Positions 47,468 through 57,753 of a DNA stretch of 64,000 nt are shown here, in pieces. The stretch is taken from the NCBI GenBank assembly GCA_014529385.2, contig CM043965.1, positions 10,776,412 through 10,840,411 of the forward strand, written 5' to 3'. Every line of letters begins with the position of its first letter. Within the stretch, counting starts at the first letter, position 1. Position numbers and translations under genes: made by a program. The DNA is from Adiantum capillus-veneris (Eukaryota > Streptophyta > Polypodiopsida > Polypodiales > Pteridaceae). The notes beneath the pieces are model-generated. The model was not told the DNA's origin. It did not search any database and was given only the letters and a program-made list of their open reading frames with translations.

Positions 47468-48727
47468 TGAGGGAGTCGTTGAACATCTCATGTCCTGAAC
47501 CCGGATGGTTATTTACGGGGAGAGTGTTCATCGACGACTATATGTTTCTATGTCTTGTAACATGCATATGTGAGCATTTGTGTTGCATTGTGATGTGCCA
47601 ACCACTAAATATTCGTAATTGGATGAGATTGCCTAGATATGTAATTTTACTGCATCGAGACACCCGTGAAAGATCAGCGCGGTCTAGGTGTGATGGCTAA
47701 TTTTTCTACGCCCAAATATCAAGAGCTCCAATCTGGAATGAGATTATACTCCTTATTGGATGAGATTTTTTGAAAAGTCAACACCCCAGGATATCAAGAG
47801 CTCCAATTCGGAATTAGAACATTGATTGTCCCTCGGAATGACCCTCATATTTTTGAGCTAGCTTGATTTGTTTTGCATATATACGGTAATCCCAGACAAT
47901 TACTCTTCTTTCGAGAAGGGGATGTCACAAACTCCTGGCGTGTCAAAATACTGGAGAACGGAGCCAGCTTGCAGATCCCGGTCAAAGGGCCTAAACCCTA
48001 GAAGCAGCAAAAGAAGTTTTACCAACTTGCAAAGTTTTGCCCCATCCGATGGTGCCCAAGTGACGCATAGGATATTAACATCAAGCAAACACACACACAC
48101 AAAGACTTGTGCATAAACTGATGACGTGGCAAAACTATATGACTGACCTGGAAATTTTAATGGCATGCTAACGTGGCAGGACTGTATGGACAATTCCGCC
48201 TTTTACGCGCTCACATGGCAACAGTGTACATATTTTCCTACTTTTGCATTAAGCTAGCTTTTGGAACCAGTTCTGCCACGTCTGGCCTAGAAATTTTATT
48301 GGCATGCTAACGTGGCAGGATTGTACGGAAAGTTCCTCCTTTTACGCGCTGATGTGGCAGCAGTGTAAGGATTTTCCTATTTTTGCGCTTAGCTAGCTTT
48401 TGGGACCAGATACTTTTGAGTTTGAATGCTTTTCATGTAAACTGCTTTTAGAGGCCAAGGGTCTTTAAATATGACCCATGGGCTCTCACTCTCGCAATCT
48501 ACCCGCAAGAGATGTAGAGCAAAGCCATGGGAGTTGTACCTTGTTGCTGCAATATGAAAAAATACCGAAAGAAGCCCCAGGGTTTGGAGCCAATGCTCTC
48601 TTGGGGTGGAACTCCGCCACTTCCCGTCTCATGTGTTGTGCATCTCTTTCAGTTCAATGTTATTTGGAAGTGCTTAAAGTTGTTCAGTCTGTTCTTTTCT
48701 ATTGGCACGTGGTGCCCATCTCGTTAG
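47468..48727 (+). mobile_element. Right part of D2: 3' internal end and 3' LTR
   Basis: 47468-47922 matches the 3' internal end of D1 read in the opposite orientation (GTAACATGCATATGTGAGC, GGTGTGATGGCTAATTTT). It ends in a purine tract (CGAGAAGGGGA). The LTR begins TGTCACAAACTCC at 47923 and runs to about 48727, with an internal duplication of a block containing GGCATGCTAACGTGGCAGGA. Together with 36715-36799 this shows that E was inserted into a D-family element. Confidence 0.8.
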
Positions 48728-48808
48728 AGGCCTGACGATCATAGTAGCTCCGACAACATTTTGAGAAGTTAGCAAGTGTCACAAATTGCTGAAATGTCAT
48801 GTATGATG
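48728..48808. other. Short filler between D2 and A2
   Basis: 81 bp without recognised content, apart from a stray TGTCACAAATTGCTG that resembles an A or D LTR start. Confidence 0.4.
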
Positions 48809-48847
48809 TGTCACAAACTGGTGATGTGGGACGCCCCCAAAAACACA

Positions 48848-48878
<31 letters not shown>

Positions 48879-49360
48879 GGCTGATTGTACGGAATTCCAA
48901 GAAATGCGCCGACATGCTGACGTGGCAGCAACGTACGGACAGCAGTACGGATGCTCCACTTTTTGCACTGACATGCCGTACGAATTTCCGGAAATTACGC
49001 TAGCCAGCTTTTGGACATTATGCTTTAATTTTGAGAAGCTTTAGGAGTTTCAAAAGCTTTTGAGTTTGAGATTTTGGGGCTCTGCTTTTGGGCATCACTT
49101 GTATCAATAAATAAGTTTGTTGGGCCTCATTACTCAGAGCATCTGGCCGCAGAGTCTGAGTGTGAGTCCCCACAGACTCCCTTGTACTTTGCACCAAGAT
49201 CAATATAAAAAAGAAATACCGAAAGGGGCACCAATCTTTGGGGCCAATACCTCTTGGCACGGAACTACACCGGGCCGTGTCGTCTTTTGTGAATTATTTT
49301 AAAGTGAATCTCTGTCGTGTCGCGGTAGAATCTAGACTTGGGGTGTCCAAGTTTGTTACA
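48809..49360 (+). repeat. Left LTR of A2
   Basis: Starts TGTCACAAACTGGTGATG and ends GTTTGTTACA. A (CA)n tract lies at about 48854-48878. It shares blocks with the A1 and A3 LTRs, including the AATAAATAAG block near 49109. Confidence 0.87.
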
Positions 49361-49417
49361 GTGGTATCAGAGTGCGGCCGATTTCTCTTCCACCGGAAAA
49401 TCCAATCCGCGACACCT

Positions 49418-50980
49418 ATGGATTCCAACAAGAATCGGTCGACTTCTTCGCATCTGCTAATGCGGGAGGAGATCACGAAAAAGATTTTAATGATTTAACA
49501 AAGGAAGAGTACGAGCCACCTCGGCCAACTCAGTGCGAACTTCAAGAGATGGAACATCGACAGCAAGTTGATGAGTGCACAAAGCAGATGATTAAATTTG
49601 CGACGAAGGATCCTCAATTTGCAAAATTTGTCTCGACAATCCATCGCAGAAGTGCACAGCCAGTGGCAGAAAGCCACAAAACCACCCATCAAACCGGCAA
49701 TCAAGAAACCTCCTTCTCCGAGGATGTTTACAAAGCAAGAATTACAGGAGGTGGTTCAGACACAGATCAGTCAGCTTTTGGACGCGAACAACTAATTCAA
49801 AAAGCAAGAGAAAAAGCGCAAGAAGGGGACTAACTACCTTGGTTATTTGGGCCGTCAATCTTCTTTTGCAAATGCAAGAAAGCAAAAGAAGCGTGTGCGA
49901 TTTGAAGGACTACCCAGTTTTTCTTCTTCTTCTTCTTCTTCTGATAGTTCTTTTAGCTATTCTAATTCGACCGAGGAGGACAAAAAAGGCAAAAAGCGAA
50001 GCAAAAAGCAAAGCTTCGGAAAGGGCAAGAAAAAGGCAAAGAAACCCAGATTTCGCCCAGTTTCTGACAATTCTACAGAGGAGTCGTCCTCTGACAGTTT
50101 GGACTTCAACGACCATATGTTTTATGCAAAAAAGAAGCATTTTTACAAAGCCAACCAATATCACTTCCTTGAAGACAAAAGCAAGAAAGTCAAAGAAGTC
50201 AAAAAGATGGACAGTCGATTAAATTTTGAATCCTTTTCTGGGTTCCAAGATGCTCGAAGGGCTTTGGCTTCATTCAACAATTTGACATAGCCTTCTCTGG
50301 AGGGCATTACTCAGAGGACTCCAAGATTAGGAGGGCTACATCTTTCTTGAAAGGAAATGCTTGAACATGGTGGTCCACTCTTCTTCTGAGGAAGGAAGCT
50401 TCAATCAAATGGTTGAAATTCAAAAGGCTCTTTATTTCTTCTTGGCTGACTCGGGAGTACGAACGAGATTTACAAACCGCTTAGAATCATCTTCGAATGA
50501 CCAAGAGAGATTCTTTGGACGCTTATTGCGAGAGATTTTGGAACTCTTTTCTACCAACCTCTTCATTTAAGGTCTCTTTTAAGGAAGAGATTGAGCAGTT
50601 TTGTTGCAGACTCCTACAGAAATCTGAGACTACTGCCTGGAACAAAAGTCGAATTCTATTCAAGAATTGATGGGTCATGCGAAACGGGGTTTTGCGATAC
50701 ATTCGAGAAATTTGACTTACCTCACTGATGAGATCTTGACTCAGAGAACCCAACAGACCTCTAGAAAGAGAGAGTTCCCAAGAAAAGAAAGATAAGGATA
50801 CACGAACCCAGCTCACTCTTCGAGAGAGGGCCAATTACATCAAAGAAGGAAAGTGTTTTGGTTGCAGGGAACATGCGCACGTCTCCGCAAAGTGCCCCAA
50901 AAAGGCACAACAAGGACAAAATGAAAACAGGCCAGAGAGTTCGAAAGCAGCAGAGGAACGTGGCAGAAAAGGCAAGATGA
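49418..50980 (+). pseudogene. A2 gag, several frameshifts
   Basis: Starts at ATG 49418 (MDSNKNRST). Parts in order: EEYEPPRPTQCELQEME near 49510, a Ser tract and a KKGKKRSKK basic stretch at 49915-50010, KKKHFYKANQYHFL near 50130, capsid remnants 50220-50700, and an intact CCHC knuckle CFGCREHAHVSAKC near 50851-50892. At least three frameshifts break it. Confidence 0.85.
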
Positions 50981-50984
50981 AAGA

Positions 50985-52132
50985 TGCCACGTGTGCACTT
51001 CACTTGCGCCACGTGGACACGCTTCTGCCATAGTCTAGCGTCAGTCTTAGCATAGGACCTAGCCTAGCACCTTGTGAGCCTCTAGCAGGACGTGCATGTC
51101 CAAGCCAGTCATAGTTGCATACCCTCTCTTGCACAGTACAGTCATTTCAGCATGAGCATTTTCCAGAGCATAGAGAAACCCTTTTTGCCAAAGTACACAT
51201 TTTTCACTTATTTATTAATAAGTGACTTTTGTTGGAAAAGTAAGTAGGGCAATTTACTAAAGATCTATAAAAGAAAACCCATAAGGCAGTCAATAGAAGC
51301 AGAAGAAGCGCGGACACAAGGAGGCAAGCACCCAGCAGTCAGGCAGCACCTCGACAGGAGCCCTAGCGTATTTTCTCAAGAAGAAGAAGACCCAGATCAG
51401 CCTGGCGTTTTTTCATCAGATAGCCCAGCGTTTTCAGTTTTCAGCCTTAGCCTTGCGAGAATCCGCATCCTCTGGTTGCAAATCCTAGCCAGGTTCCCCA
51501 TCTAGTACTAGATCTGAAGATCAGCCTAGCGTTTTTAGAATTCAACCAGATCATCCAGCGTTTTTGCATTTCAGCATTAGTGCGACTCGGCGGTTGCATA
51601 TCCAAGCTGCAGTGCCGTAGCAGATCCATAGCAGAACATCTAGCGTTTTCAGTTTTCAACATTAACACCGTCGTCGTCAACATCGTCATCGCAGTCCCTA
51701 TCTTGACGACGACACCTTTGTCATCGTCATCGCAGATCCCTATCTTGACGACGACACCTTTGTCGCCATCGTAGCAGGTCCTGGACTTGACGACGACGAC
51801 ATCGTCGCAGTCTCTATCGTCGTCGTCGACATCATCGTCGTCGTCGACATAGTTGTCATCAAAAACCACAGCATCAATACCCCTTAGCATCAGCATCCAG
51901 TCATTATATTAGCATTTGTGCAAGAATAAAGAAAGTACTTGCTTTGGCAACAGAGCAAGGGAGCCCTTGAGGGTTGGGACCCGACATCCCTGTGTCATCT
52001 CTTTCTCTCTCTTGTCTCTCTCTTTCTTTTAGTTCAATTCAAATCTTTCAAGTGAAGTAAAGCAACCCTTGTGTTTGTGTGCAGAGTACTAGATCCGAGC
52101 AAAATCCTTTTTCTCTTCCGTTGCACGTGACA
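50985..52132 (+). repeat. Left LTR of B
   Basis: 1148 bp. It has a CACGTG box at its very start, a CACTTATTTATTAATAAGTG palindrome near 51208, and AGCGTTTT motifs. At 51666-51850 lie tandem GAC/GTC-rich units of about 38 bp, whose minus-strand Asp-rich ORF is a by-product. Confidence 0.88.
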
Positions 52133-52299
52133 TTGGTATCAGAGCTCTGTGCGTGCTTCAGCTTCGCGAACTCAAGGGAGGAAACTTAAAGAAGAATCAA
52201 GAACCTCAAGAACCAAGAACCATCAAGAACCCAAGTTGAACCAAAGAACCCAAAGAACCTCTCCCAGTTTTTTTTCCTGAAAAATCTTGAGTCCCTACC

Positions 52300-52473
52300 A
52301 TGGACTTACCAAATCCCATCTTCATTTCCATGTCTTTGAAGGAAGATCAACATCGGATACACGAAAACCTAGATCTTGAGTACAAAGATCTCCTAGCTTT
52401 GTATGCGGATATGGAAGGAGTTGGAGACAGGACCCCTAACCTCTTTTGCGTTTGCATTTGCATTCGCATGTAG
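52300..52473 (+). CDS. Small ORF in B (57 aa), doubtful
   Basis: The first ATG after the primer site and leader opens 57 codons (MDLPNPIFISMSLKEDQ...). It sits where gag starts in relatives, after an AAGAACC-repeat leader, but shows no gag motif. It may be the remains of a gag start or simply the longest open frame in a non-coding element. Confidence 0.25.
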   Translation: MDLPNPIFISMSLKEDQHRIHENLDLEYKDLLALYADMEGVGDRTPNLFCVCICIRM

Positions 52474-52794
52474 CGTGCAACCACTTCCGTCCACAAGAAA
52501 CCCTTGGATTTTACCTCCGAGCACCCTTACCTTTCAGCTTCACCTGCAATGTTTTCACAACAGGACTATTCGGGTGGTAGTGCTTGCTTGTAGGCAGAGT
52601 CAGCACGAAGGCTGGTATTCTGCAACAGTAGTAGGGCTACCTAGTAACTCGCATGGTCGGTGTTTACATCGCACTAGTACCTACATCCGTACTTTTGGAG
52701 GAATTTTCATTCGTGATGCATCCACAACATCAGAAGCATTCATAAGTCAGCATTAGCAGTACAGATAGTATTTTGGCAGTTGTTCCTCACTTTT

Positions 52795-53986
52795 TGTCAT
52801 GTGACACATCCAACCCTATGTGTCCATGGACAAGCTACAGCACGACAAGGGTTCAGTCAGTCTAGTCAGTCTAGATTTAGCAGTGATCTGGCACTTTTGT
52901 GAGTCTGTTCGCAGACCGTGCATGTACAGACACTTAGTGTAGCTCTGGTTGTACACAGCATGATCATAAGCATTCCCATCAGAATCCATCAGAATCCTTT
53001 CAAGAAATTTTCCAGTGCATTTAGCCTATTTTTCCTATTTTTGATATTTTTCATCTATTATTTTTAAGTGACTTTTGTTGGAAAGTAGGTAGGGCAAATT
53101 GAGTAAGTTTGTATATAAGCAAACCTAGACTAGCACTAATTGGCAGAAGAGGCAGCAGGAGCACAAGCTCAACAGGCAACTTCTCAGCAAGAACCCCCTT
53201 GGTGGCGTTTTCTCCTCCAAGCAAAGAAGACTTCCCCTAGCGTTTTTCATCAAGATCCATCGCCACCGATTTCCCCCTTGGCTAGCGTTTCCTCAGCAGA
53301 TACCCATCGCCTGAAGACTCAACCATTGGCGTTTTCAGCAAGCATCCTCGCCAGACATCCACAGCCCTAGCGTTTTCTATTCCCTGCATCATCGCCACAG
53401 ATTGCTCCCTTTGCATGGCAATTTTCAGCAGGTAAAGCACCAACAGGTTTTCATCCTTCGACCAGCTAAGACCAGCAGTTTTCAGCCCGCAAGAAGCAGC
53501 CCACAACAGCGTTTTTGATCCCATCAGATTTCAGCCAACTGCGTTTTTCGGTAGCAAGTCAAAACCAGCAGATTTCAGCCAATTGCATTTTTGGACAGCA
53601 GTTAGAAAGCCTCAGTTTTCAGCCCTTAGATCGGTCTCGCCATCCCCGTCGTCGTCATCGATCTAGCCTAGACTTGCATCAATCACATGCATTCAATTTG
53701 TACCAGTTTGTGCAATCAATAGTAGACCACTCTCGCCAACAAGAGTGGGGCCTTCAGAGGAGGGTTTTACAACGTCTCTGGTGTCGTATTCTCTTCTCTC
53801 GAGTCTCTCTATCTCTCAGTCTCATACACTTGCACATACAGTGTTCATTCAATTTGTTTGTGATCATTGCACTCTCTCATTAAGAACGGAAGGCTCTCCC
53901 TTCCATAAGAACAAAAGGAACCTTGAGCACAATTCGGAGCACTCATCTTGAGCAAAGTTCAAACATTCATTCCGCTGCACCTTACA
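52795..53986 (+). repeat. Left LTR of F
   Basis: 1192 bp. Contains the shared TTTTTAAGTGACTTTTGTTGG block, a TATATAAG TATA-like site near 53111, and a series of GCGTTTT motifs at 53200-53600. Confidence 0.92.
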
Positions 53987-54453
53987 TTGGTATCAAAGCT
54001 TTGGCAGTGTTCTGTATCACTCACGGAAAGAACCACAAGAATCACAAGATTTATTTATTTTTTGGTTGTTGCGGTCGCACGAACCCAAGTTCGCTTGGGC
54101 GTGTCGATTCCTAATCGTGTTTTTGAAGAGTGACAGGAATCCCAAGAAAGAAGGGGTTGTCCAGCCTCCCCTTGTGCTTCTTTTCACTCATTGAGAGCGG
54201 ACCGTGCACTTAGCGGCCGGCCAATCGACGTGAGGTGGGAAAAAGCAACCTTGGTGTGAGCGCAAGGCCGCCAAGGGGTACGCCCGTGGAAAAGAGCAGA
54301 ACTCGGGTGAAGAGAAGATCCTTCTCTAACACAAATTGCAAGCGAAAGAAGAACCTCAAGACCCTCAAGAACCTCAAGAACCCAAGACCGCAAGAACCCA
54401 AGTTCCTCGTGAACTTAAGAACCCAAGACCACAAGAACCCACGACTTCAGTAG

Positions 54454-55569
54454 ATGGTCATCACTCGAAGCGGAATGGATACTTCGCTTAAAGGTGATGA
54501 GCATGAGAGAGGCGAAGAAGAATTTTCCCCACCAGGAGGTTTTTCCGACCCTCCTCCTTCCCCATCTACACCAAGGATTGCACTAACTCCTATGGAGGAG
54601 TTGGAGCAAATGTTTATGGGAAGGAAGTTAGAACGCAAAGCAAGAAATGCACAAAGAAAAGCGGAAATGGATCGCAGACACGCCGAAAGAAAAGCAGAAA
54701 GAGAAGCAGAAAGAAAGGCATCCATAGAGCGTGAGCATGAGCAAGCACGACACATGCAAGAGTTGTTGCGACTCTTTTTTCAAGTGCAGGCACAGATGCA
54801 ACAGAATCAGGAACAGGAGACTCTCTCCGTCTCTGCTCCAAAGAATGACACACAGGATTTGCATGATGATAAGCATGATGATTTGAATGACAATGATTTG
54901 TATGATGATTTGGTTGACAATGACAAGCATGATGATTTGCATGATCAAGATGTGATTTCTCACAAGCATGATGATTTGCATGAAGATGATGTGATTGTTC
55001 ACAAGGATGATGTGTTAGTTGATACTTTCTCTAGTGAAGCTAACCTCATTGAAGATTCGATTAATCACGAAGAACCGATCTTGGCTCTCGAGCCTCAGTC
55101 CAAAGAACCCTCACAGGAAGTATTATGTGTTCGCATGATTCATACGCACGCATTGTTCAAGTGTTTCATTCGTGATCGTTTCTTGTATTTTAGTCAACGT
55201 CTTTATGTGATCCCTTTTCCTAGGCATGACATATTGTACGTTGAGCACGTTTCACTCATAAATGAGCACAAATGTATGCGGATTGTTCATGAAAAGCTGA
55301 AAAGTATGCATTCAAGGACGTCACATTCTATGTCTCTTCCTTGGCATGACACATTCGTAGAACAAGCACATGAAAGTATGAGCACCAAGCATGGGCATTT
55401 CTGTTGTGAACTGCCACAGTCGATTGTTTTAGGTCAAAAGAGAAAGATTCGATCTCATTGTTTGCGTGTGTGTGGTGAACGGTTTGGCACTCCGTCTCTT
55501 TGTTCATCTACATTGCATGCACAGTCCTTGAGAAAGACAAGATTTTTCCACTCACTTTACATGGAATAG
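54454..55569 (+). CDS. Accessory or gag-derived protein of element F (371 aa)
   Basis: ATG 54454 directly follows a TAG and opens 371 uninterrupted codons. Residues 1-45 (MVITRSGMDTS, EEFSPPGGFSDPPPSPSTPR) match E gag. Residues 50-110 are Arg/Lys/Glu/Ala rich and probably helical (KLERKARNAQRKAEMDRR). Residues 130-200 consist of short His-Asp-Asp repeats (KHDDL, LYDDL, HDDLH). The C-terminal 150 residues carry HDI/HDT and IPFPRHDIL segments and are not recognised. There is no capsid, zinc knuckle or enzyme motif. The leader upstream repeats AAGAACC many times. The retained frame in an otherwise enzyme-free element suggests a functional protein or recent spread. Confidence 0.65.
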   Translation: MVITRSGMDTSLKGDEHERGEEEFSPPGGFSDPPPSPSTPRIALTPMEELEQMFMGRKLERKARNAQRKAEMDRRHAERKAEREAERKASIEREHEQARHMQELLRLFFQVQAQMQQNQEQETLSVSAPKNDTQDLHDDKHDDLNDNDLYDDLVDNDKHDDLHDQDVISHKHDDLHEDDVIVHKDDVLVDTFSSEANLIEDSINHEEPILALEPQSKEPSQEVLCVRMIHTHALFKCFIRDRFLYFSQRLYVIPFPRHDILYVEHVSLINEHKCMRIVHEKLKSMHSRTSHSMSLPWHDTFVEQAHESMSTKHGHFCCELPQSIVLGQKRKIRSHCLRVCGERFGTPSLCSSTLHAQSLRKTRFFHSLYME

Positions 55570-55613
55570 GTATGTTCATGGTTTTGTGTTGGAAATGGTT
55601 TCAGGAATTTTCA

Positions 55614-55865
55614 ACCATGGAGATTCTTGAAGAAGAAAGAAGCATGACTCTCGACGATGTTGAAGCATTGAAGGAGCCACAGAAGACTTTGTGTCGCTTT
55701 CGACGCGGCCCAAAGAAGCAAGCGTTGCAGACCTTTATGAAGTTCAAGTACCGCACGACCCACACATCAGAGTGGGCCGACGAAGAGTCCCTTCCAGGAT
55801 TCGGATGCTATTGGCGATCTCCCTCGACGCCATGCAGTTCGGTACCAGTACCTCACTTTGAAAAG
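55614..55865 (+). pseudogene. Chromodomain-like remnant of F
   Basis: An open frame crossing 55500-55952 encodes KTLCRFRRGPKKQALQTF followed by KFKYRTTHTSEWADEESL. It matches the chromodomain-like end of E (LLHWSRHGSKKQ...KFKDRGTHEAMWVDKEF). It lies just before the purine tract, as the last pol domain would, so the F interior is a deletion product of a gag-pol element. Confidence 0.6.
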
Positions 55866-55872
55866 GAGGGGA

Positions 55873-57042
55873 TGTCACGTGACACATCCAACCCTATGTG
55901 TCCGTGGACAAGCTACAACACGACAAGGGTTCAGTCAATCCAGTCAGTCTAGATTTAGAAGTGATCTAGCACTTTTGTGAGTCTGTTTGCAGACCGTGCA
56001 TGTCCAGACACTTAGTATAGATTCATATCCTCTGGTTGCACACAGCATGATCATAAGCATTCCCATCACAACCCTTCGAGGGAATTTTCCAGTGCATTTT
56101 TCCTATTTTTGACATTTTTCACTTATTATTTTTAAATGACTTTTGTTGGAAAGTAGGTAGGGCAAATTGAGTAAGTTTGTATATAAGCAAACCTAGACTA
56201 GCACTAATTGGCAAAAGAGGCAACAGGAGCACAAGCTCAACAGGCAACTTCTCAGCAAGAATCCCCTTGGTGGCGTTTTCTCCTCCAAGCAAAGAAGACT
56301 TCCCCTAGCCTTTTTCATCAAGATCCATCGCCACCGATTTCCCCCTTGGCTAGCGTTTCCTCAGCAGATACCCATCGCCTGAAGACTCAACCATTGGCGT
56401 TTTCAGCAAGCATCCTCGCCAGACATCCACAGCCCTAGCGTTTTCTATTCCCTGCATCATCGCCACAGATTGCTCCCTTTGCATGGCAATTTTCAGCAGG
56501 TAAAGCACCAACAGGTTTTCATCCTTCGACCACCTAAGACCAGCAGTTTTCAGCCCGCAAGAAGCAGCCCACAACAGCGTTTTTTATCCCATCATATTTC
56601 AGCCAACTGCGTTTTTGGATAGCAGGTCAAAACCAGCAGATTTCAGCCAATTGCGTTTTTGGATAGCAGTTAGAAAGCCTCAGTTTTCAACCCTTAGATC
56701 GGTCTTGCCATCCCCGTCATCGTCATCGATCTAGCCTAGACTTGCATCAGTCACATGCATTCAGTTTATACCAGTTTGTGTAATCAATAGTAGACCACTC
56801 TCGCCAACAAGAGTGGGGCCTTCGGAGGAGGGTTTTACGTCTCTGGTGTCGTATTCTCTTCTCTCTCTATCTCTCAGTCTCATACACTTGCATGTACAGT
56901 GTTCATTCAATTTGTTTGTGATCATTGCACTCTCATTAAGAACGGAAGGCTCTCCCTTCCATAAGAACAAAAGGAACCTTGAGCACAGTTCGGAGCACTC
57001 ATCTTGGGCAAAGTTCAAACATTCATTCCGCTGCACCTTACA
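55873..57042 (+). repeat. Right LTR of F
   Basis: 1170 bp, closely matching 52795-53986 with small deletions. Ends CACCTTACA before the CTTTT duplication. Confidence 0.92.
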
Positions 57043-57058
57043 CTTTTAACAGGGGGGA

Positions 57059-57753
57059 TGTCACGTGCGCACTTCACTTGCGCCACGTGGACACGCTTCT
57101 CAAATAGTCTAGCGTCAGTCTTAGCGTAGTACCTAGCCTAGCACTTTGTGAGCCTCTAGCAGAACGTGCATGTCCAAGCTAGTCATAGTTGCATACCCTC
57201 TCTTGCACAGTGCAGTCATTTCAGCATGAGCATTTTCCAGAGCATAGAACCCTTTTTGCCAATGTACACATTTTTCACTTATTTATTAATAAGTGACTTT
57301 TGTTGGAAAAGTCAGTAGGGCAATTTACTAAAGATCTATAAAAGAAACCCATTTGTCACTCAGTAGAAGCAGAAGAAGCAAGAACACAAGGAGACAAGCA
57401 CCCAGCAATCAGGCAACACCTCAGCAGGAGCCCTAGCGTTTTTCTCAAGAAGAAGGCCCAGATTAGCCCGGCGATTTCAGTTTTCAGCAAACAGCCTAGC
57501 GTTTCAGTTTTCAGCCTTAGCCTCACAAGAACCCGCATCCTCTGGTTGCAGATCCTCGCGAAATTCCCCATCTAGTACCAGATCAATCTAGCATTTTCAG
57601 AATTCAGCCAGATCAGCCAACGTTTTTGCATTTCAACATTAGTGCGACTCGACGGTTGCAAATCCAAGCCGCAGTGCCGCCATAGTAGCAGATCCATTGC
57701 AAAACATCTAGCGTTTTTAGTTTTCAAAATTGAGCCGTCAACAATGTCATTGC
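57059..57753 (+). repeat. Right LTR of B, truncated
   Basis: Matches 50985 onward with the canonical TGTCACGTG start. The match stops at about 57753, where the GTC-rich repeats would begin and C2 starts. Confidence 0.87.

Larger units (their letters stand above)
48809..50984 (+). mobile_element. Ty3/gypsy element A2, left part only
   Basis: LTR 48809-49360 is followed by the primer site GTGGTATCAGAG and a gag region. The element is cut at 50984/50985 by the left LTR of B. No right part of A2 is recognised in the window; it may have been lost with B's right end, which is also missing. Confidence 0.85.
52795..57042 (+). mobile_element. Non-autonomous LTR element F, intact ends
   Basis: Flanked by perfect CTTTT duplications (52790-52794 and 57043-57047). 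The LTRs 52795-53986 and 55873-57042 start TGTCA.GTGACACATC and end CACCTTACA. The primer site TTGGTATCAAAGCTTTGG begins at 53987, and the purine tract AAAAGGAGGGGA precedes the right LTR. The internal region of 1.9 kb holds one long ORF and a chromodomain-like end, but no capsid, protease, RT or integrase core. LTR and start-codon similarity point to E-type elements as the source of enzymes. Confidence 0.93.
50985..57753 (+). mobile_element. Non-autonomous LTR element B, hosting F and cut by C2
   Basis: The left LTR 50985-52132 starts TGCCACGTGTGCAC and ends TGCACGTGACA. The primer site TTGGTATCAGAGCTC follows at 52133. Without F the internal region is only about 670 bp (52133-52789 plus 57048-57058) and ends in the purine tract AGGGGGGA. 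The right LTR starts TGTCACGTGCGCAC at 57059 but stops at 57753, where C2 begins. B encodes no recognisable retroviral protein. Confidence 0.87.

Noticed and set aside
51447-51896. Asp/Val-rich 149-codon ORF on the minus strand
   Set aside because: It is antisense to the GTC/GAC-rich tandem repeats of the B LTR.
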